Counted from the first letter of the stretch, positions 33,899 to 43,232 are shown. The stretch: DNA of 64,000 bases from Streptomyces caatingaensis (GCF_001187435.1 NZ_LFXA01000007.1:276778-340777); one strand, 5' to 3'. Made by a program: numbers and translations. The notes: generated by a model not told the origin, from the sequence alone.

Positions 33899-34903
33899 AT
33901 GAGGCTACTGATACTGGGTGGAACGGAATTCGTGGGCCGGGCCCTGGCCGAGGACGCGCTCGCGCGGGGCTGGGAGGTGACGGTCTTCCACCGCGGCCGC
34001 CACCCGGCCCCCGGGGGCGCCGGCGTGCTGCACGGCGACCGCACGGCCGAGGGCGGGCTCGCCGCGCTCGCCCACGGCGAGTGGGACGTCGTGGCGGACA
34101 CCTGGTCGGGCGCCCCGCGCGCCGTCCGCGACACGGCGCGGCTGCTGGCCGGCCGGGCGGGCCGCTACGCGTACGTCTCCACGCGCTCCGTCCACGGCGA
34201 GCCCGTCCCGGCGGGGGCGGCGGAGGACGCGCCGGTCGTCGAGTCGTCGCCCGACGCCGGCGACATGCCCTACCCGCAGGCCAAGCGCGGCGGCGAACTC
34301 GCCGCGCTGGACGCCTTCGGCGACCGTGCCCTGCTGCTGCGCGCGGGGGTCGTCCTCGGACCGTGGGAGAACGTCGGCCGGCTCCCCTGGTGGCTGCTGC
34401 GCGTCGCGCGCGGCGGGCCGGTGCCGGTGCCGGAGCCGCGCGACGCGGGTCTTCAGTACATCGACGTCCGCGACCTCGCGTCCTGGAGCCTGGACGCGGC
34501 CGCCCGCGGCCTCGGCGGGCCGTACAACCTCATCAGCCGGCCCCGGCACACGACGATGGAGGGACTGTTCGACGCCTGCGTCCGCGTCACCGGCTCGGAC
34601 GCCGAGCCGCTCTGGACGCCGCCCGGGACGTTCCTCTCGGCCGGCGTCGAGCCGTGGACCGGCCTGCCGCTGTGGCTCCCGGACGGGCCCGTCCGCGAGG
34701 GGATCTACGAGGGGAACGCCGAACTGGCCCACGCCGCCGGGCTGCGGTGCCGGCCCGTCGAGGAGACGGTCGCCGACACGTGGGCGTGGCTGCGGTCGGT
34801 GGGCGGGCGGGCGCCCCTGCGGGACGGCCTGCCCGGGCCGGGGATGGGGGAGGAGACGGAGGCGCGGCTGCTGGCCGCCGCGGGCGGTGCCGCCGGCGAG
34901 TGA
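33899..34903 (+). CDS. NAD-dependent epimerase/dehydratase-like reductase
   Basis: 334 residues. LLILGGTEFVGRALAEDAL is the N-terminal nucleotide fold with the GGTEFVG form of GxxGxxG. YAYVSTRSVHG and MPYPQAKRGGELA stand where extended SDR proteins have their Ser and YxxxK; here Tyr and Lys are in YPQAK. QYIDVRDLASWSLDAA and PYNLISRP follow. The family includes RNA-binding chloroplast-like and reductase members of uncertain substrate. ATG 33899 follows GTGAGG closely. It is divergent from the FAD-dependent gene and might belong to the same metabolic set. Confidence 0.8.
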   Translation: MRLLILGGTEFVGRALAEDALARGWEVTVFHRGRHPAPGGAGVLHGDRTAEGGLAALAHGEWDVVADTWSGAPRAVRDTARLLAGRAGRYAYVSTRSVHGEPVPAGAAEDAPVVESSPDAGDMPYPQAKRGGELAALDAFGDRALLLRAGVVLGPWENVGRLPWWLLRVARGGPVPVPEPRDAGLQYIDVRDLASWSLDAAARGLGGPYNLISRPRHTTMEGLFDACVRVTGSDAEPLWTPPGTFLSAGVEPWTGLPLWLPDGPVREGIYEGNAELAHAAGLRCRPVEETVADTWAWLRSVGGRAPLRDGLPGPGMGEETEARLLAAAGGAAGE

Positions 34904-34973
34904 GGGGTGCGTCCGCCCCGCCCCGGCCCGTTCCCGCGCAGCGCGCGCCCCCGAGGCGCCCGCCGGGCCGGCC

Positions 34974-35432
34974 TCACTCCTCCTCGACCAGCCGCGCCAG
35001 CAACCCCACCGCCTCCACGACCACCGCCCGCTCCCGGTCGTCCAGTTCCTCCCGCAGCGCCTTCGCGATCCACCCCTCGCGCGTGCGGCGGACCTCCTCC
35101 ACCTGCCGACGGCCCTCCGCCGTCAGGGAGATGAGCGCCTGACGGCGGTCCGTCGGGTGGGGCGAGCGCTCGACGAGACCGGCGTCCTCCAGGGCGGCGA
35201 GGGTCGCGCCCATGGACTGCGGCCGGACCCGTTCGGCGCGGGCCAGTTCGACGGTCGTGGCCGGTCCCCGGCGGTCGAGCCGGCTGAGGACGGCGGCCTG
35301 GGACATCGTCACGTCCGCGCCCTCGGACGCCTCGCGCAGCCGGCGGGTCAACTGCCCGGCGAGGGCACGGATCTTCGACGCCGCCTCGCGCAGCTCGTCG
35401 GGGGAGGGGGGCTGGTGTTCGTGGGCCGTCAC
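34974..35432 (-). CDS. MarR-family transcriptional regulator
   Basis: 152 residues. The winged helix-turn-helix occupies about residues 45-115: MSQAAVLSRLDRRGPATTVE, RPQSMGATLAALEDAGLVE, PTDRRQALISLTAEG. The last motif is the MarR wing. GTG 35432 has TACTCT six bases upstream and no ribosome site, so the message is probably leaderless. It lies downstream of, and on the same strand as, the MFS exporter at 35609-37087, and the operator-like dyad in front of that exporter is a likely target. Usual behaviour would be ligand-released repression of the exporter. Confidence 0.88.
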   Translation of the reverse strand: MTAHEHQPPSPDELREAASKIRALAGQLTRRLREASEGADVTMSQAAVLSRLDRRGPATTVELARAERVRPQSMGATLAALEDAGLVERSPHPTDRRQALISLTAEGRRQVEEVRRTREGWIAKALREELDDRERAVVVEAVGLLARLVEEE

Positions 35433-35438
35433 CGGGCC

Positions 35439-35444
35439 AGAGTA
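35439..35444 (-). promoter_or_regulatory. -10 element of leaderless marR
   Basis: TACTCT on the minus strand ends six bases before the GTG at 35432, the geometry for transcription starting at the start codon. No clear -35 was found. It implies that marR has its own promoter in addition to any read-through from the exporter gene. Confidence 0.5.
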
Positions 35445-35608
35445 CCCGGCGGCCGTCCCGCCGCCCTCCGGACCGCCGCTGGTCGGAGCCCTGCTCCGGC
35501 CCCGCGGCGGCGCCGGCGACGGCGCGGCCCGCGGACCGTCCGCGCCCGCCGCGCGCCACGGTCCGCCGGTGTCCGCCGGGCCGGGGTCCGCACCCCCGGC
35601 CCGGCCGC

Positions 35609-37087
35609 TCACCGCCCTCCTCCGGACCGCGCGCCTCCCCCGTCCCCGCCGGGTAGTCCACGGTCCAGCACCGTCGCCAGGAGCAGCAGGACGCCCAGGC
35701 CGCACAGCACCGTCGCCGCCGTGTGCAAGCCGCCCGTCGTGGCGCGCTCCCCGTACACCAGGCCGATGAGGCTGGTGGAGGCGACGGCGCCGACGTACTG
35801 GGCCGTGCGGAAGAGCCCGGCGGCCGTGCCGGTGTGGGCGGGCGGGGTCTGGGAGTAGAGGGCGGTCTGGTTGGCCACGGAGTTGAGGCCGTTGGGGAGG
35901 CCGAAGACGGCGCCGATGAGGACGAGGACGGCGACGGGGGTGGACGGGCCGGTGACGGCGAGGGCCGCCGCGGCCGCGACCATCGCGGCCGTCCCGGCGA
36001 GGAGCGGGCCGCGGACGGTCCCGCGCCGCGAGCCCGCCCAGGAACTGACCGCCGCCACCGCGCACATGGGCAGCAGGAGGACGCCGGTGACGGAGGAGGA
36101 GTAGCCGCGCTCCTCCTCCAGCCACTGCGTGAAGCCGTACAGGACGCAGTAGATGACGAGGTACGAGGCGCCGTAGCGGGCGTACGTGCGCACCAGCGGC
36201 CGGTTGGCGGCGAGCATCCGCAGGTCGATGAAGGGCCGCCGGGCGCGCCGCTCCCGTACCGCGAGGGCGGCGCCGGCGGCCGCGGCGACGGCGAGCAGCG
36301 GCCAGTCGGGCCGGCCGTCGAGGCCGGTGAGGAAGAACATCGCGGGCAGGAGAGCGGCCGCGAACAGGAGGACGCCCGGCGGGTCGAGGGCCGTCCACAG
36401 TCCTTCCCGCTCGCCGTCCGCGTCCCGCGGCCCGTCGGCCGGCAGCCAGGCGAGCGCCATGAGGAGACCCGCCACCGCGAGCGGGATGTTGACCGCGAAG
36501 ACCGCCCGCCAGCCGAGCAGGCCCGTGAGCAGGCCGCCCAGGGCCGGGCCGACGGCGGCGCTGCCCAGGGCGGCGACGGTCAGCGCGCCGAGGGCGCCGC
36601 CCGGGGCCCGGCCGGCCGCTCCGGCGGCCCGGGCGCGGATCATGGCCATGGCCGCGGGGTAGGCGGCCGACGTGCCGACGCCGGTCAGCACGCGGACGGC
36701 GATCAGCTGGCCCAGCGAGTCCGCGAGCAGTCCGGCGACTCCCGACAGGCCGACGAGGATCAGGCCCGTGGCGTAGACGCGGCGGGCGCCCAGCCGGTCG
36801 GCGACCCGGCCGAGGGCGGGCTGGGCGACCGCGCTGGCCAGATAGAGGCCCGCGACGAGCCACACGGTGGCCGCCGCGCCGGTGCCGAAGTGCCGGCCGA
36901 TGGGGACGAGGGCCGTGGAGATCATGGTCGAGTTGACCGGGTTGAGCATCGAACCGACCATCACGGCCGCGACGAACCGGGCCCCGAAGCCGGGCCCGTC
37001 GCCCGCTCCCCCTCCCGGCCCCTCATCCGCCCCCTCACCCGTCCCGCCCGTACCGGTGGCGACGGGCTCACCGACGTCGTGGCTCAT
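35609..37087 (-). CDS. MFS exporter (DHA2-like)
   Basis: 492 residues. After a Gly-rich N-terminal tail, helix 1 reads ARFVAAVMVGSMLNPVNSTM. Motif A is GRVADRLGARRVY, and PALGGLLTGLLGWRAVFAVN is the motif C region. The ASN/PVNSTM start and length fit the 14-helix DHA2 group. GGAAAGGAAGG precedes ATG 37087. A compact AT-rich dyad region lies 63-86 bases upstream, and a MarR gene is downstream, so drug- or metabolite-induced expression is likely. Substrate unknown. Confidence 0.88.
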   Translation of the reverse strand: MSHDVGEPVATGTGGTGEGADEGPGGGAGDGPGFGARFVAAVMVGSMLNPVNSTMISTALVPIGRHFGTGAAATVWLVAGLYLASAVAQPALGRVADRLGARRVYATGLILVGLSGVAGLLADSLGQLIAVRVLTGVGTSAAYPAAMAMIRARAAGAAGRAPGGALGALTVAALGSAAVGPALGGLLTGLLGWRAVFAVNIPLAVAGLLMALAWLPADGPRDADGEREGLWTALDPPGVLLFAAALLPAMFFLTGLDGRPDWPLLAVAAAAGAALAVRERRARRPFIDLRMLAANRPLVRTYARYGASYLVIYCVLYGFTQWLEEERGYSSSVTGVLLLPMCAVAAVSSWAGSRRGTVRGPLLAGTAAMVAAAAALAVTGPSTPVAVLVLIGAVFGLPNGLNSVANQTALYSQTPPAHTGTAAGLFRTAQYVGAVASTSLIGLVYGERATTGGLHTAATVLCGLGVLLLLATVLDRGLPGGDGGGARSGGGR

Positions 37088-37149
37088 GAGCGGCCTTCCT
37101 TTCCGGGGCGCGCCCGCACCCCACAGAAAGAAAGGTTAGCTTCTAAAAA

Positions 37150-37173
37150 GGAAACCTTGCAAGGCTTCCTTGC
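37150..37173. promoter_or_regulatory. Overlapping dyads before the MFS exporter, likely MarR operator
   Basis: Bases 37150-37169 form GGAA-N-CCTTGCAAGG-N-TTCC, a near-perfect 20-bp palindrome. A second dyad, GCAAGG-CTT-CCTTGC at 37159-37173, overlaps it. The region is clearly AT-richer than the genes around it. Position upstream of the exporter whose neighbour is a MarR gene makes these the probable MarR sites. Confidence 0.65.
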
Positions 37174-37192
37174 TAGTGGCTCCGCACCCCCG

Positions 37193-38302
37193 TCAACCCC
37201 CCTGCTCCCGGCGGACGACCAGCAGCGCCGCGTCGTCCGCCAGCTCCCCGCCCGCGTGCGCCAGCAGATCGGCGACGAGCCGGTCGGCCAGCGCCGCCGG
37301 CGAGCCCTCGGGAAAGGCCGCGAACCGCCGCTCCAGCGGGTAGAAGAGGCCGGAGGCGTCCCGCGCCTCCGTCACGCCGTCGGTGTACAGCAGCAGGACG
37401 TCCCCCCTGCCGAGGGGGAAGACCCCGGAGCGGTACGGCCCGGCGGCCAGCTCCCGCAGCGCGAGCGGCGGATCCGCCCCTTCGTCCCCCCGCACCTCGA
37501 CCGCGGTCACCTCGCCGCCGGAGCGCACCAGCGGCGGCAGGTGCCCGCAGTTCACCAGCTCCAGCGGCCCGCCGGCCGGGCGCGGGACGCCGACCAGCGC
37601 CGCGGTGACGAACTCCTCGCCAATCCCGCGCCGGCGCACGGTCGCGTCCAGCCGCCGGGCCACCGCCCGCAGATCGGCCTCCACCTGGGCCGCCTCCCGG
37701 AACGTGCCGAGCACGTCGGACGCCGTCTCGACGGCGCCGAGCCCCTTCCCCCGCACGTCCCCGATGAGCAGCCGCACCCCGAACGGCGTCTCCAGCACCT
37801 CGTACAGGTCGCCGCCCACGCGGGCGTCCGCCGCGGCGGCGAGGTAGCGCACGGCCACCCGCAGCCCGCCGACCCGCTCGGGCACCGGGCGCAGCAGCGC
37901 CTGCTGCGCGGCCGAGGCCACCGAGCGGGACCGCAGCAGTTCGCGTTCCCGCGTCGCCACGAGCACCACGTTCGCGGTGCTGATGCAGGTGATCGCCAGG
38001 ACCGTGAACGCCGACGTCACATGGATCGCGGCCGGGACCTCCGGGTCGGCGAAGGCCAGCGGCACGACGAGGACCAGCGCCAGCAGCCCCGCCAGCAGGG
38101 GCACCCGGGCCCGCCGGGTGCCGGTGCTGGCGAGGACGGGCGCGGTCCCCAGCGCGGGGGAGAGCGTCACCCGGGGGTTGACGGCGAGGTCCGTGGCGAT
38201 GGCCGCGGCCAGCAGCGCCCACGCGGCGACGACGAGCCCGCGGGCCGGGCGGGGAAGGGCCGGCGACTGCGCCGGTCCGTCGGGGCGGGGAGCGCGCTTC
38301 AT
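37193..38302 (-). CDS. Membrane-anchored PP2C (SpoIIE/RsbU-type) phosphatase
   Basis: 369 residues from ATG 38302 (GGAGAG upstream). Three hydrophobic helices in the first 120 residues (GLVVAAWALLAAAIATDL, VPLLAGLLALVLVVPLAF and FTVLAITCISTANVVLV) are followed by a short coiled linker and the phosphatase domain: RVGGDLYEVLETPFGVRLL, IGDVRGKGLGAVE, LLYTDGVTEARD and DDAALLVV. These Asp/Gly motifs hold two metal ions. It is the second such phosphatase in the window. TAGGGT at 38315-38320 on the minus strand may be its -10. Target protein unknown. Confidence 0.88.
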   Translation of the reverse strand: MKRAPRPDGPAQSPALPRPARGLVVAAWALLAAAIATDLAVNPRVTLSPALGTAPVLASTGTRRARVPLLAGLLALVLVVPLAFADPEVPAAIHVTSAFTVLAITCISTANVVLVATRERELLRSRSVASAAQQALLRPVPERVGGLRVAVRYLAAAADARVGGDLYEVLETPFGVRLLIGDVRGKGLGAVETASDVLGTFREAAQVEADLRAVARRLDATVRRRGIGEEFVTAALVGVPRPAGGPLELVNCGHLPPLVRSGGEVTAVEVRGDEGADPPLALRELAAGPYRSGVFPLGRGDVLLLYTDGVTEARDASGLFYPLERRFAAFPEGSPAALADRLVADLLAHAGGELADDAALLVVRREQGG

Positions 38303-38380
38303 GGCTGCTCTCCACCCTAGGGACGGCCGGGGGACCCGCAACCGGAGCGCCCGGCCGCGGCCCCGCGGGGCCGCGGCCCG

Positions 38381-39070
38381 TCAGCGCACCGGGGCCGCCT
38401 CCAGCGCCGAGGAGACGGCGCGCGCGGCGTCGAGCAGCAACTCCTCGTTGCCGTGCGCCCGTTCGCCCGTGGCGCGCAGGGCGGTACGCGGACCGGTCAG
38501 GGCCAGGGCGGCGACGGGCCGGCCGCCGTCCGGGTCGAGGACGGCCGTGGCCAGCGAGGCGGTGCCCCCGCCCCCTCCGTCGTCCCCGCCGTCGTCGGCG
38601 ACATGGACGCAGCGTCCGTCGCAGGGTTCGCGCAGGGCCCGCGCCAGGGCGCTGCCGGCGGGGACGATGTCGCCGGTGACCAGCCGCTGGGGCGAGTTGT
38701 CCGGGCGGAAGACGTGGTGGATGATCTGGGCCCCGCGCGGGTGTGCCACGGCCAGCAGGACGCTCATGCCGCTGTGCGCGGCGAGGGTGTCCGCCCACGG
38801 CATGGCCGCGGACCGGACGTCGTTGCAGTCCGGCCGGCCGCCGGAGCGGGGGAGCGAGCGGAGGGGACCGCCGGGGCGGCACACCCCGGAGCCGGCCTCG
38901 TACTCGACCAGTCCTTCCGCGCGCAGTCCGCTCAGCAGGTCGCCGACGGCGCGGTCGGGCAGTCCCAGGGAGGCGGTGAGCTCCTGGAAGGTCACGCCCC
39001 GGTCCGGTTGCCGGGCCAGGAGCTTCAGCACGGCGGCCGTGCTGCCGACGGGGGCTCGGTGCTCGGGCAT
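38381..39070 (-). CDS. IclR-like transcriptional regulator
   Basis: 229 residues, a little shorter than typical IclR proteins. The N-terminal helix-turn-helix reads GSTAAVLKLLARQPDRGVTF, LTASLGLPDRAVGDLLSGL, AEGLVEYEAGSGV. The remaining part has the IclR effector-domain look: HSGMSVLLAVAHPRGAQIIH, IVPAGSALARALREP, and a low-complexity DDGGDDGGGGG loop, then TAVLDPDGGRPVAALALTGP. GGAGAA precedes ATG 39070. Divergent from the S4-domain gene. No catabolic operon is adjacent that would show its target. Confidence 0.75.
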   Translation of the reverse strand: MPEHRAPVGSTAAVLKLLARQPDRGVTFQELTASLGLPDRAVGDLLSGLRAEGLVEYEAGSGVCRPGGPLRSLPRSGGRPDCNDVRSAAMPWADTLAAHSGMSVLLAVAHPRGAQIIHHVFRPDNSPQRLVTGDIVPAGSALARALREPCDGRCVHVADDGGDDGGGGGTASLATAVLDPDGGRPVAALALTGPRTALRATGERAHGNEELLLDAARAVSSALEAAPVR

Positions 39071-39208
39071 CTGCGGTTCTCCGTTCTGGTCCAGGGCCGT
39101 CGGCCGGCCTCGGTCACGGGCTCCCCAGGCTAGAAAGGGGACGGTGGACCGGCGGTCCCCCGACCGGGGGAACGGCCGGGGGACGCGTACGTCCCCCGGC
39201 TCCCTGGC

Positions 39209-39214
39209 TAGAGT
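39209..39214 (+). promoter_or_regulatory. -10 element of leaderless S4-domain gene
   Basis: TAGAGT at 39209-39214 lies seven bases before ATG 39222, and no Shine-Dalgarno sequence intervenes. The upstream -35 is not obvious. Confidence 0.55.
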
Positions 39215-39221
39215 CGGGACC

Positions 39222-39605
39222 ATGGTTGAGGACGAAAGCCCCGTACGTGTCGACAGCTGGATCTGGTCCGTGCGGCTGACGAAGACCCGCTCGCTGGCCG
39301 CCGCGGCCTGCCGCGCCGGTCACGTCCGCGTCAACGGAGAGCGCGCCAAGCCGGCGCAGACGCTCCGGCCGGGCGACGAGGTACGGCTCTTCCACGCCGG
39401 GCGCGAGCGGGTCGTCGTCGTCTCGCGGCTGGTCCGCAAGCGGGTCGGCGCCCCCGTCGCGGCCGAATGCTTCGTCGACAACAGCCCCCCGGTGCCGCCG
39501 CGGGAGGTCGCGGCAGCGGTCGGCGTCCGCGACCGCGGCGCGGGCCGCCCCACGAAGCGGGACCGCCGGGAGATCGAGCGCTTGCGGGGCGTTTCGGGGG
39601 TGTGA
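39222..39605 (+). CDS. S4-domain RNA-binding protein (Hsp15/HslR-like)
   Basis: 127 residues. The S4 fold is seen as VRVDSWIWSVRLTKTRSLAA, RAGHVRVNGERAKPAQTLRP and GDEVRLFHAGRERVVVVS, followed by a basic C-terminal tail (RDRGAGRPTKRDRREIERLR). In the heat-shock protein Hsp15 this domain binds stalled large ribosomal subunits carrying peptidyl-tRNA and helps rescue them. Start ATG 39222 is leaderless. A 13-bp hairpin follows seven bases after the stop codon, so the gene is a single transcription unit. Confidence 0.85.
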   Translation: MVEDESPVRVDSWIWSVRLTKTRSLAAAACRAGHVRVNGERAKPAQTLRPGDEVRLFHAGRERVVVVSRLVRKRVGAPVAAECFVDNSPPVPPREVAAAVGVRDRGAGRPTKRDRREIERLRGVSGV

Positions 39606-39611
39606 GCTCTC

Positions 39612-39642
39612 CGCCGGACGGGCTGAATCAGCCCGTCCGGCG
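39612..39642 (+). terminator. Strong hairpin terminator after the S4-domain gene
   Basis: CGCCGGACGGGCT (39612-39624) pairs perfectly with AGCCCGTCCGGCG (39630-39642) around the loop GAATC. No T-tract follows, which is usual for streptomycete terminators. Confidence 0.7.
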
Positions 39643-39742
39643 CGTGAGGACGAACGCGGCGCAGCCGCGTTGCCCCGCGCGGCAGCGCGCAGAAACTGGG
39701 GGCACCCCCTCCGGGGGAAAGGGCGGGGCGGGGAGAACCCCC

Positions 39743-41167
39743 CTACCGGCGGCGCCCCACCGCCACCACCGCCAGCACCGCGAACGGCATCAACGCCCCC
39801 ACCCCCCACCGCACCCCCTCCACCCCCGCGGCCCCCGCGAGATGCAGGGCGAGCGTCACCACCGCGATCCCCAACGCCGTCCCCAGCCCCCGCGCCATGT
39901 TGACGAGACCACCCCCGGTCCCGGACGAACTCGCCGGGATCGCCGTCATGACGACGGCGTTGTTCGCGGGCGTGTAGACGCCCAGCCCCAGCCCGAGCAG
40001 GACGAGCGCCGGCACCAGCACGGGGGCGGCGGTCGGCAGGGAGGCCATGAGCGCCAGCGCACCCACGCACGTGCCCGCGCCCAGCAGACAGCGCGCGCGG
40101 TCCGTCAGACCGCGCGGCAGCACGCGGTCGGCACAGGTCGCGCCGAGCGCGAAGCCGACCGGCAGGGACGTGAGGACGCAGCCGGCGACGAGCTCCGAGG
40201 ACCCCTCGGCCGTGAGGGCCGTCGGCACCAGGACCAGCGGCCCGAAGAGCACGAGGTAGGAGCAGAGCGCGCCGCCCAGCCCCGCCGCCACCGGCCGGCA
40301 CCGCAGCAGCGCCGGATCCAGCAGCGGCTGTGCGCCGCGCACGAGGTGCCGCCACAGCGCGGCGCCCGCCGCCCCGGCCAGGGCGAGGAGCACGACGACC
40401 GCCCACCACGGGAACGGCAGGCCGGAGGCGCCGGAGAGCCCCAGCAGCAGCGCGGTGGTCGTGGTGGCGAGGAGCGCGAGGCCCGTGCGGTCGAAGCGGG
40501 CGGCGGCGGTCCGGCTGCGGGTGCGGGGCAGCAGGTAGTGACCCGCCACGAGGGCGACGACGCCCACCGGCACGTTGACGGCGAACACCCAGCGCCAGCC
40601 GGCCGCCGACACCAGCGCCCCGCCGACCGTCGGACCGAGCGCCAGCCCCAGCGCCTGGGCCGCCGCCTGGACCCCGAGCGCGGCCCGCATCCGGCCGCGC
40701 GGCGCGCTGGTGGTCACCAGCGCCACGCTGTTGGACTGCATCATCGCGGCCCCGGCCGCCTGCACGACGCGGGCGCCGACCAGCGCGGCCAGCGAGGGGG
40801 CGAGCCCGCAGGCCGCCGAGGCGGCGGTGAACAGGGCGAAGCCGTAGAGGTAGAGGAGCTTGCGGCCGCGGGCGTCCGAGATCCGCCCCACGGGCACGAG
40901 GAGCGCGACGAGCGTCAGCAGATAGGAGAGCGACACCCACTCCACCGCCGCCATCGAGGCGTGGAACTCGCGGCTCAGATCGCGGTACGTGAGGGTGACG
41001 ATGCTGGCGTCCAGCTGTCCCATGAACGCCCCGAAGCACACCGTGCCCACGGCCAGCCGCCAGGCGCCGGGCCGCTCGCGCACCGCCCGCGGCCGGGCCC
41101 GCTCCCGGGTCAGCGCCGCCGGCCACACCCGCGGGCGGGACGGGTGGGCGGCCGGACGTCGGGACAT
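39743..41167 (-). CDS. DHA2-family MFS exporter
   Basis: 474 residues from ATG 41167 (GGAGGAG upstream). A basic N-terminus leads to helix 1 LAVGTVCFGAFMGQLDASIV; motif A is GRISDARGRKLLYLYG, and GPTVGGALVSAAGWRWVFAV is the motif C region. About 13-14 hydrophobic helices are visible. Such exporters extrude drugs or self-made metabolites by proton antiport. Divergent from the LCP gene; no regulator adjacent. The third intact DHA2 exporter in the window. Confidence 0.88.
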   Translation of the reverse strand: MSRRPAAHPSRPRVWPAALTRERARPRAVRERPGAWRLAVGTVCFGAFMGQLDASIVTLTYRDLSREFHASMAAVEWVSLSYLLTLVALLVPVGRISDARGRKLLYLYGFALFTAASAACGLAPSLAALVGARVVQAAGAAMMQSNSVALVTTSAPRGRMRAALGVQAAAQALGLALGPTVGGALVSAAGWRWVFAVNVPVGVVALVAGHYLLPRTRSRTAAARFDRTGLALLATTTTALLLGLSGASGLPFPWWAVVVLLALAGAAGAALWRHLVRGAQPLLDPALLRCRPVAAGLGGALCSYLVLFGPLVLVPTALTAEGSSELVAGCVLTSLPVGFALGATCADRVLPRGLTDRARCLLGAGTCVGALALMASLPTAAPVLVPALVLLGLGLGVYTPANNAVVMTAIPASSSGTGGGLVNMARGLGTALGIAVVTLALHLAGAAGVEGVRWGVGALMPFAVLAVVAVGRRR

Positions 41168-41446
41168 GGGCTCCTCCTCCGCACGTCGCCCGGGGGCGGC
41201 CCGCCGGTGCCCCCCTGAGCGCACACTCCGGCACCGCCGTTCCCCGGACCGGCGCCGTCTCCGAAGCTAGCCCGGACGGAGGACGTCCGCGAGCGCGGCC
41301 CCCGCGAGACCTGCCGGATCGTCCCCGGCCACGGCCCTTCTCGCCCCGCCCCCGTCACCGCGCCCGCCGTGGCTCGTTGAGCGCACCGGCGGGGAGGGGC
41401 CCTCGGGTCCGCCCGCCGGGAACGGGCAAGGCAGGAAGGGCGGGCG

Positions 41447-43210
41447 ATGCGCGACCCCCGCGGCAGGGACGGACAGCAGGGCACCGGGAAGGGCGCCGTC
41501 AGGGGCTCCGTCCGGGGTTCCGCGACGGCGGTCAAGGGGTCCGCGCGGGTCGGGGGCCCGGCGCGGGGCAAGGCCCCCGCGAGGGTCAACGGGCCCGCGA
41601 AGGCGAAGCGTTCCGCCCAGGGCGCCGCCCGGAGACCCCCGAGGCCCCCCACCGGGACGGCCGCCCCCCGCGGGCCGCTGCGGGAGACCCCCCGGCGCGG
41701 CCCGGGCCACCTCGCCCGGATCGCGGTCTGCCTCGCCTCGGCGGTGATCCTGGCGATCGCCGGGACGGGCTGGCTGGCGGGCCACTGGCTCACCAAGGGC
41801 CTCACCACCTCCAAGGCGCTGGAGGCCCTGCGCAGGAGCGCGCCCAGGAAGCTCGACGGCTCCGTCAACCTGCTGCTGATCGGCCTGGACAGCCGCAAGG
41901 ACATGAACGGCGACGACCTGCCCAGGGAGTTCGTCCAGGAAGAACTGCACGCCGGCTCCAGCGCCATCGGCGGCTACAACACCAACACCCTCATCCTCAT
42001 GCACATCCCGGCGGACGGCGGGAAGGTGACCGCGTTCTCCATCCCGCGCGACGACTACGTCCAGGTCGCCGGCGGCCGCGGCGAGCACAAGATCAAGGAG
42101 GCGTACGGGCTGGCCAAGGCCGAGGCCCAGGACCGGCTGGCCGCCCAGGGGCTCAAGGGCGCCGAACTGGAGCACCGCAGCCGGGAGGCTGGCCGCGAGG
42201 CCACACTGGCCACCGTGCAGGACTTCCTCGGCGTCCCCATCGACCACTTCGCCGAGGTCAACCTGCTGGGCTTCTACGACATCGCCAAGGTCGTCCAGCC
42301 GGTCCCGGTCTGTCTGCGGCACGCCGTCCACGACCGCTTCTCCGGCGCCGACTTCCCCGCCGGCCGGCAGGAGCTGGACGCCCGGCAGGCGCTGGCGTTC
42401 GTCCGCCAGCGGCACGGCCTGGCCGGCGGCGACCTCGACCGGACGCACCGTCAGCAGGCGTTCCTCTCCTCGGTCGTCCACAAGCTGGCCTCGCAGGGCG
42501 CGTGGGGCGACCTGGGCAAGCTGGAGGGGCTGCTCGACGTCGTCAAGAAGGACGTCGTCCTCGACGACCAGTGGGACCTGCTCGACTTCGCCCGCCAGGC
42601 CCCCAACCTCACCGGCGGGAACGCCGAGTTCCACACCCTGCCCATCGCGGGCTTCGCCACCCGCAAGGGGGAGGCGGTCAACCTCGTCGACCCGGTCCGG
42701 GTCAGGAGCCTCGTCCAGGAGATGATCGGGCACCCGGGCCACGAGGGTCGCTCCGACAACGCGCACCCCGCCCGTTCGGCGTCCCCCGCCGCCCCGCCGA
42801 CCACCCCGCCCCCCGTCCCCGCCGACGCCTCCTCGACCACCGTGGACGTGCACAACGCCTCCGGCGTCCACGGCGCCGCGGCGGCCGAGTCCCGTGCCCT
42901 GTCCGCCCTCGGCTACACCCCCGGGCACATCGCCAACGCCCCCGGCGGCGTGACGAGCGTCGTCCACGGCCGCGGGGCGGGCGCCGCCGCCCGGCAGATC
43001 GCCGCCCGGCTGGGGGTGACCGCGTCCCCGAGCGACACGGTCCCGGCGCGGCGGGTCGTCGTCACCCTGGGCCCCGGCTTCACGCCGCCCGGCCCGGCCG
43101 CCCCCGCGACCCCCCACCCGACCGCCACCCCCGGCGCGGACTCCCGGGTGCCGTCCGACGCCTTCCAGGGCCGGTCGGTGCGGATGGGGGGCATCACGTG
43201 CGTGGACTGA
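41447..43210 (+). CDS. LytR-CpsA-Psr (LCP) family protein with LytR_C domain
   Basis: 587 residues. A ~85-residue basic, Gly/Lys/Ala-rich cytoplasmic tail precedes one helix (IAVCLASAVILAIAGTGWLA). The LCP domain holds the catalytic motifs NLLLIGLDSRKDMN, TLILMHIP, FSIPRDDYV and FAEVNLLGFYDIAK. Near 465-560 a LytR_C domain follows (TTVDVHNASGVHGAA). The protein ends in GGITCVD. LCP enzymes transfer lipid-linked glycopolymers onto peptidoglycan outside the membrane. AGGAAGGG precedes ATG 41447. A close relative lies at 53970-55346. Confidence 0.9.
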   Translation: MRDPRGRDGQQGTGKGAVRGSVRGSATAVKGSARVGGPARGKAPARVNGPAKAKRSAQGAARRPPRPPTGTAAPRGPLRETPRRGPGHLARIAVCLASAVILAIAGTGWLAGHWLTKGLTTSKALEALRRSAPRKLDGSVNLLLIGLDSRKDMNGDDLPREFVQEELHAGSSAIGGYNTNTLILMHIPADGGKVTAFSIPRDDYVQVAGGRGEHKIKEAYGLAKAEAQDRLAAQGLKGAELEHRSREAGREATLATVQDFLGVPIDHFAEVNLLGFYDIAKVVQPVPVCLRHAVHDRFSGADFPAGRQELDARQALAFVRQRHGLAGGDLDRTHRQQAFLSSVVHKLASQGAWGDLGKLEGLLDVVKKDVVLDDQWDLLDFARQAPNLTGGNAEFHTLPIAGFATRKGEAVNLVDPVRVRSLVQEMIGHPGHEGRSDNAHPARSASPAAPPTTPPPVPADASSTTVDVHNASGVHGAAAAESRALSALGYTPGHIANAPGGVTSVVHGRGAGAAARQIAARLGVTASPSDTVPARRVVVTLGPGFTPPGPAAPATPHPTATPGADSRVPSDAFQGRSVRMGGITCVD

Positions 43211-43232
43211 ACCGAGGGGGGACGACGCCGGA

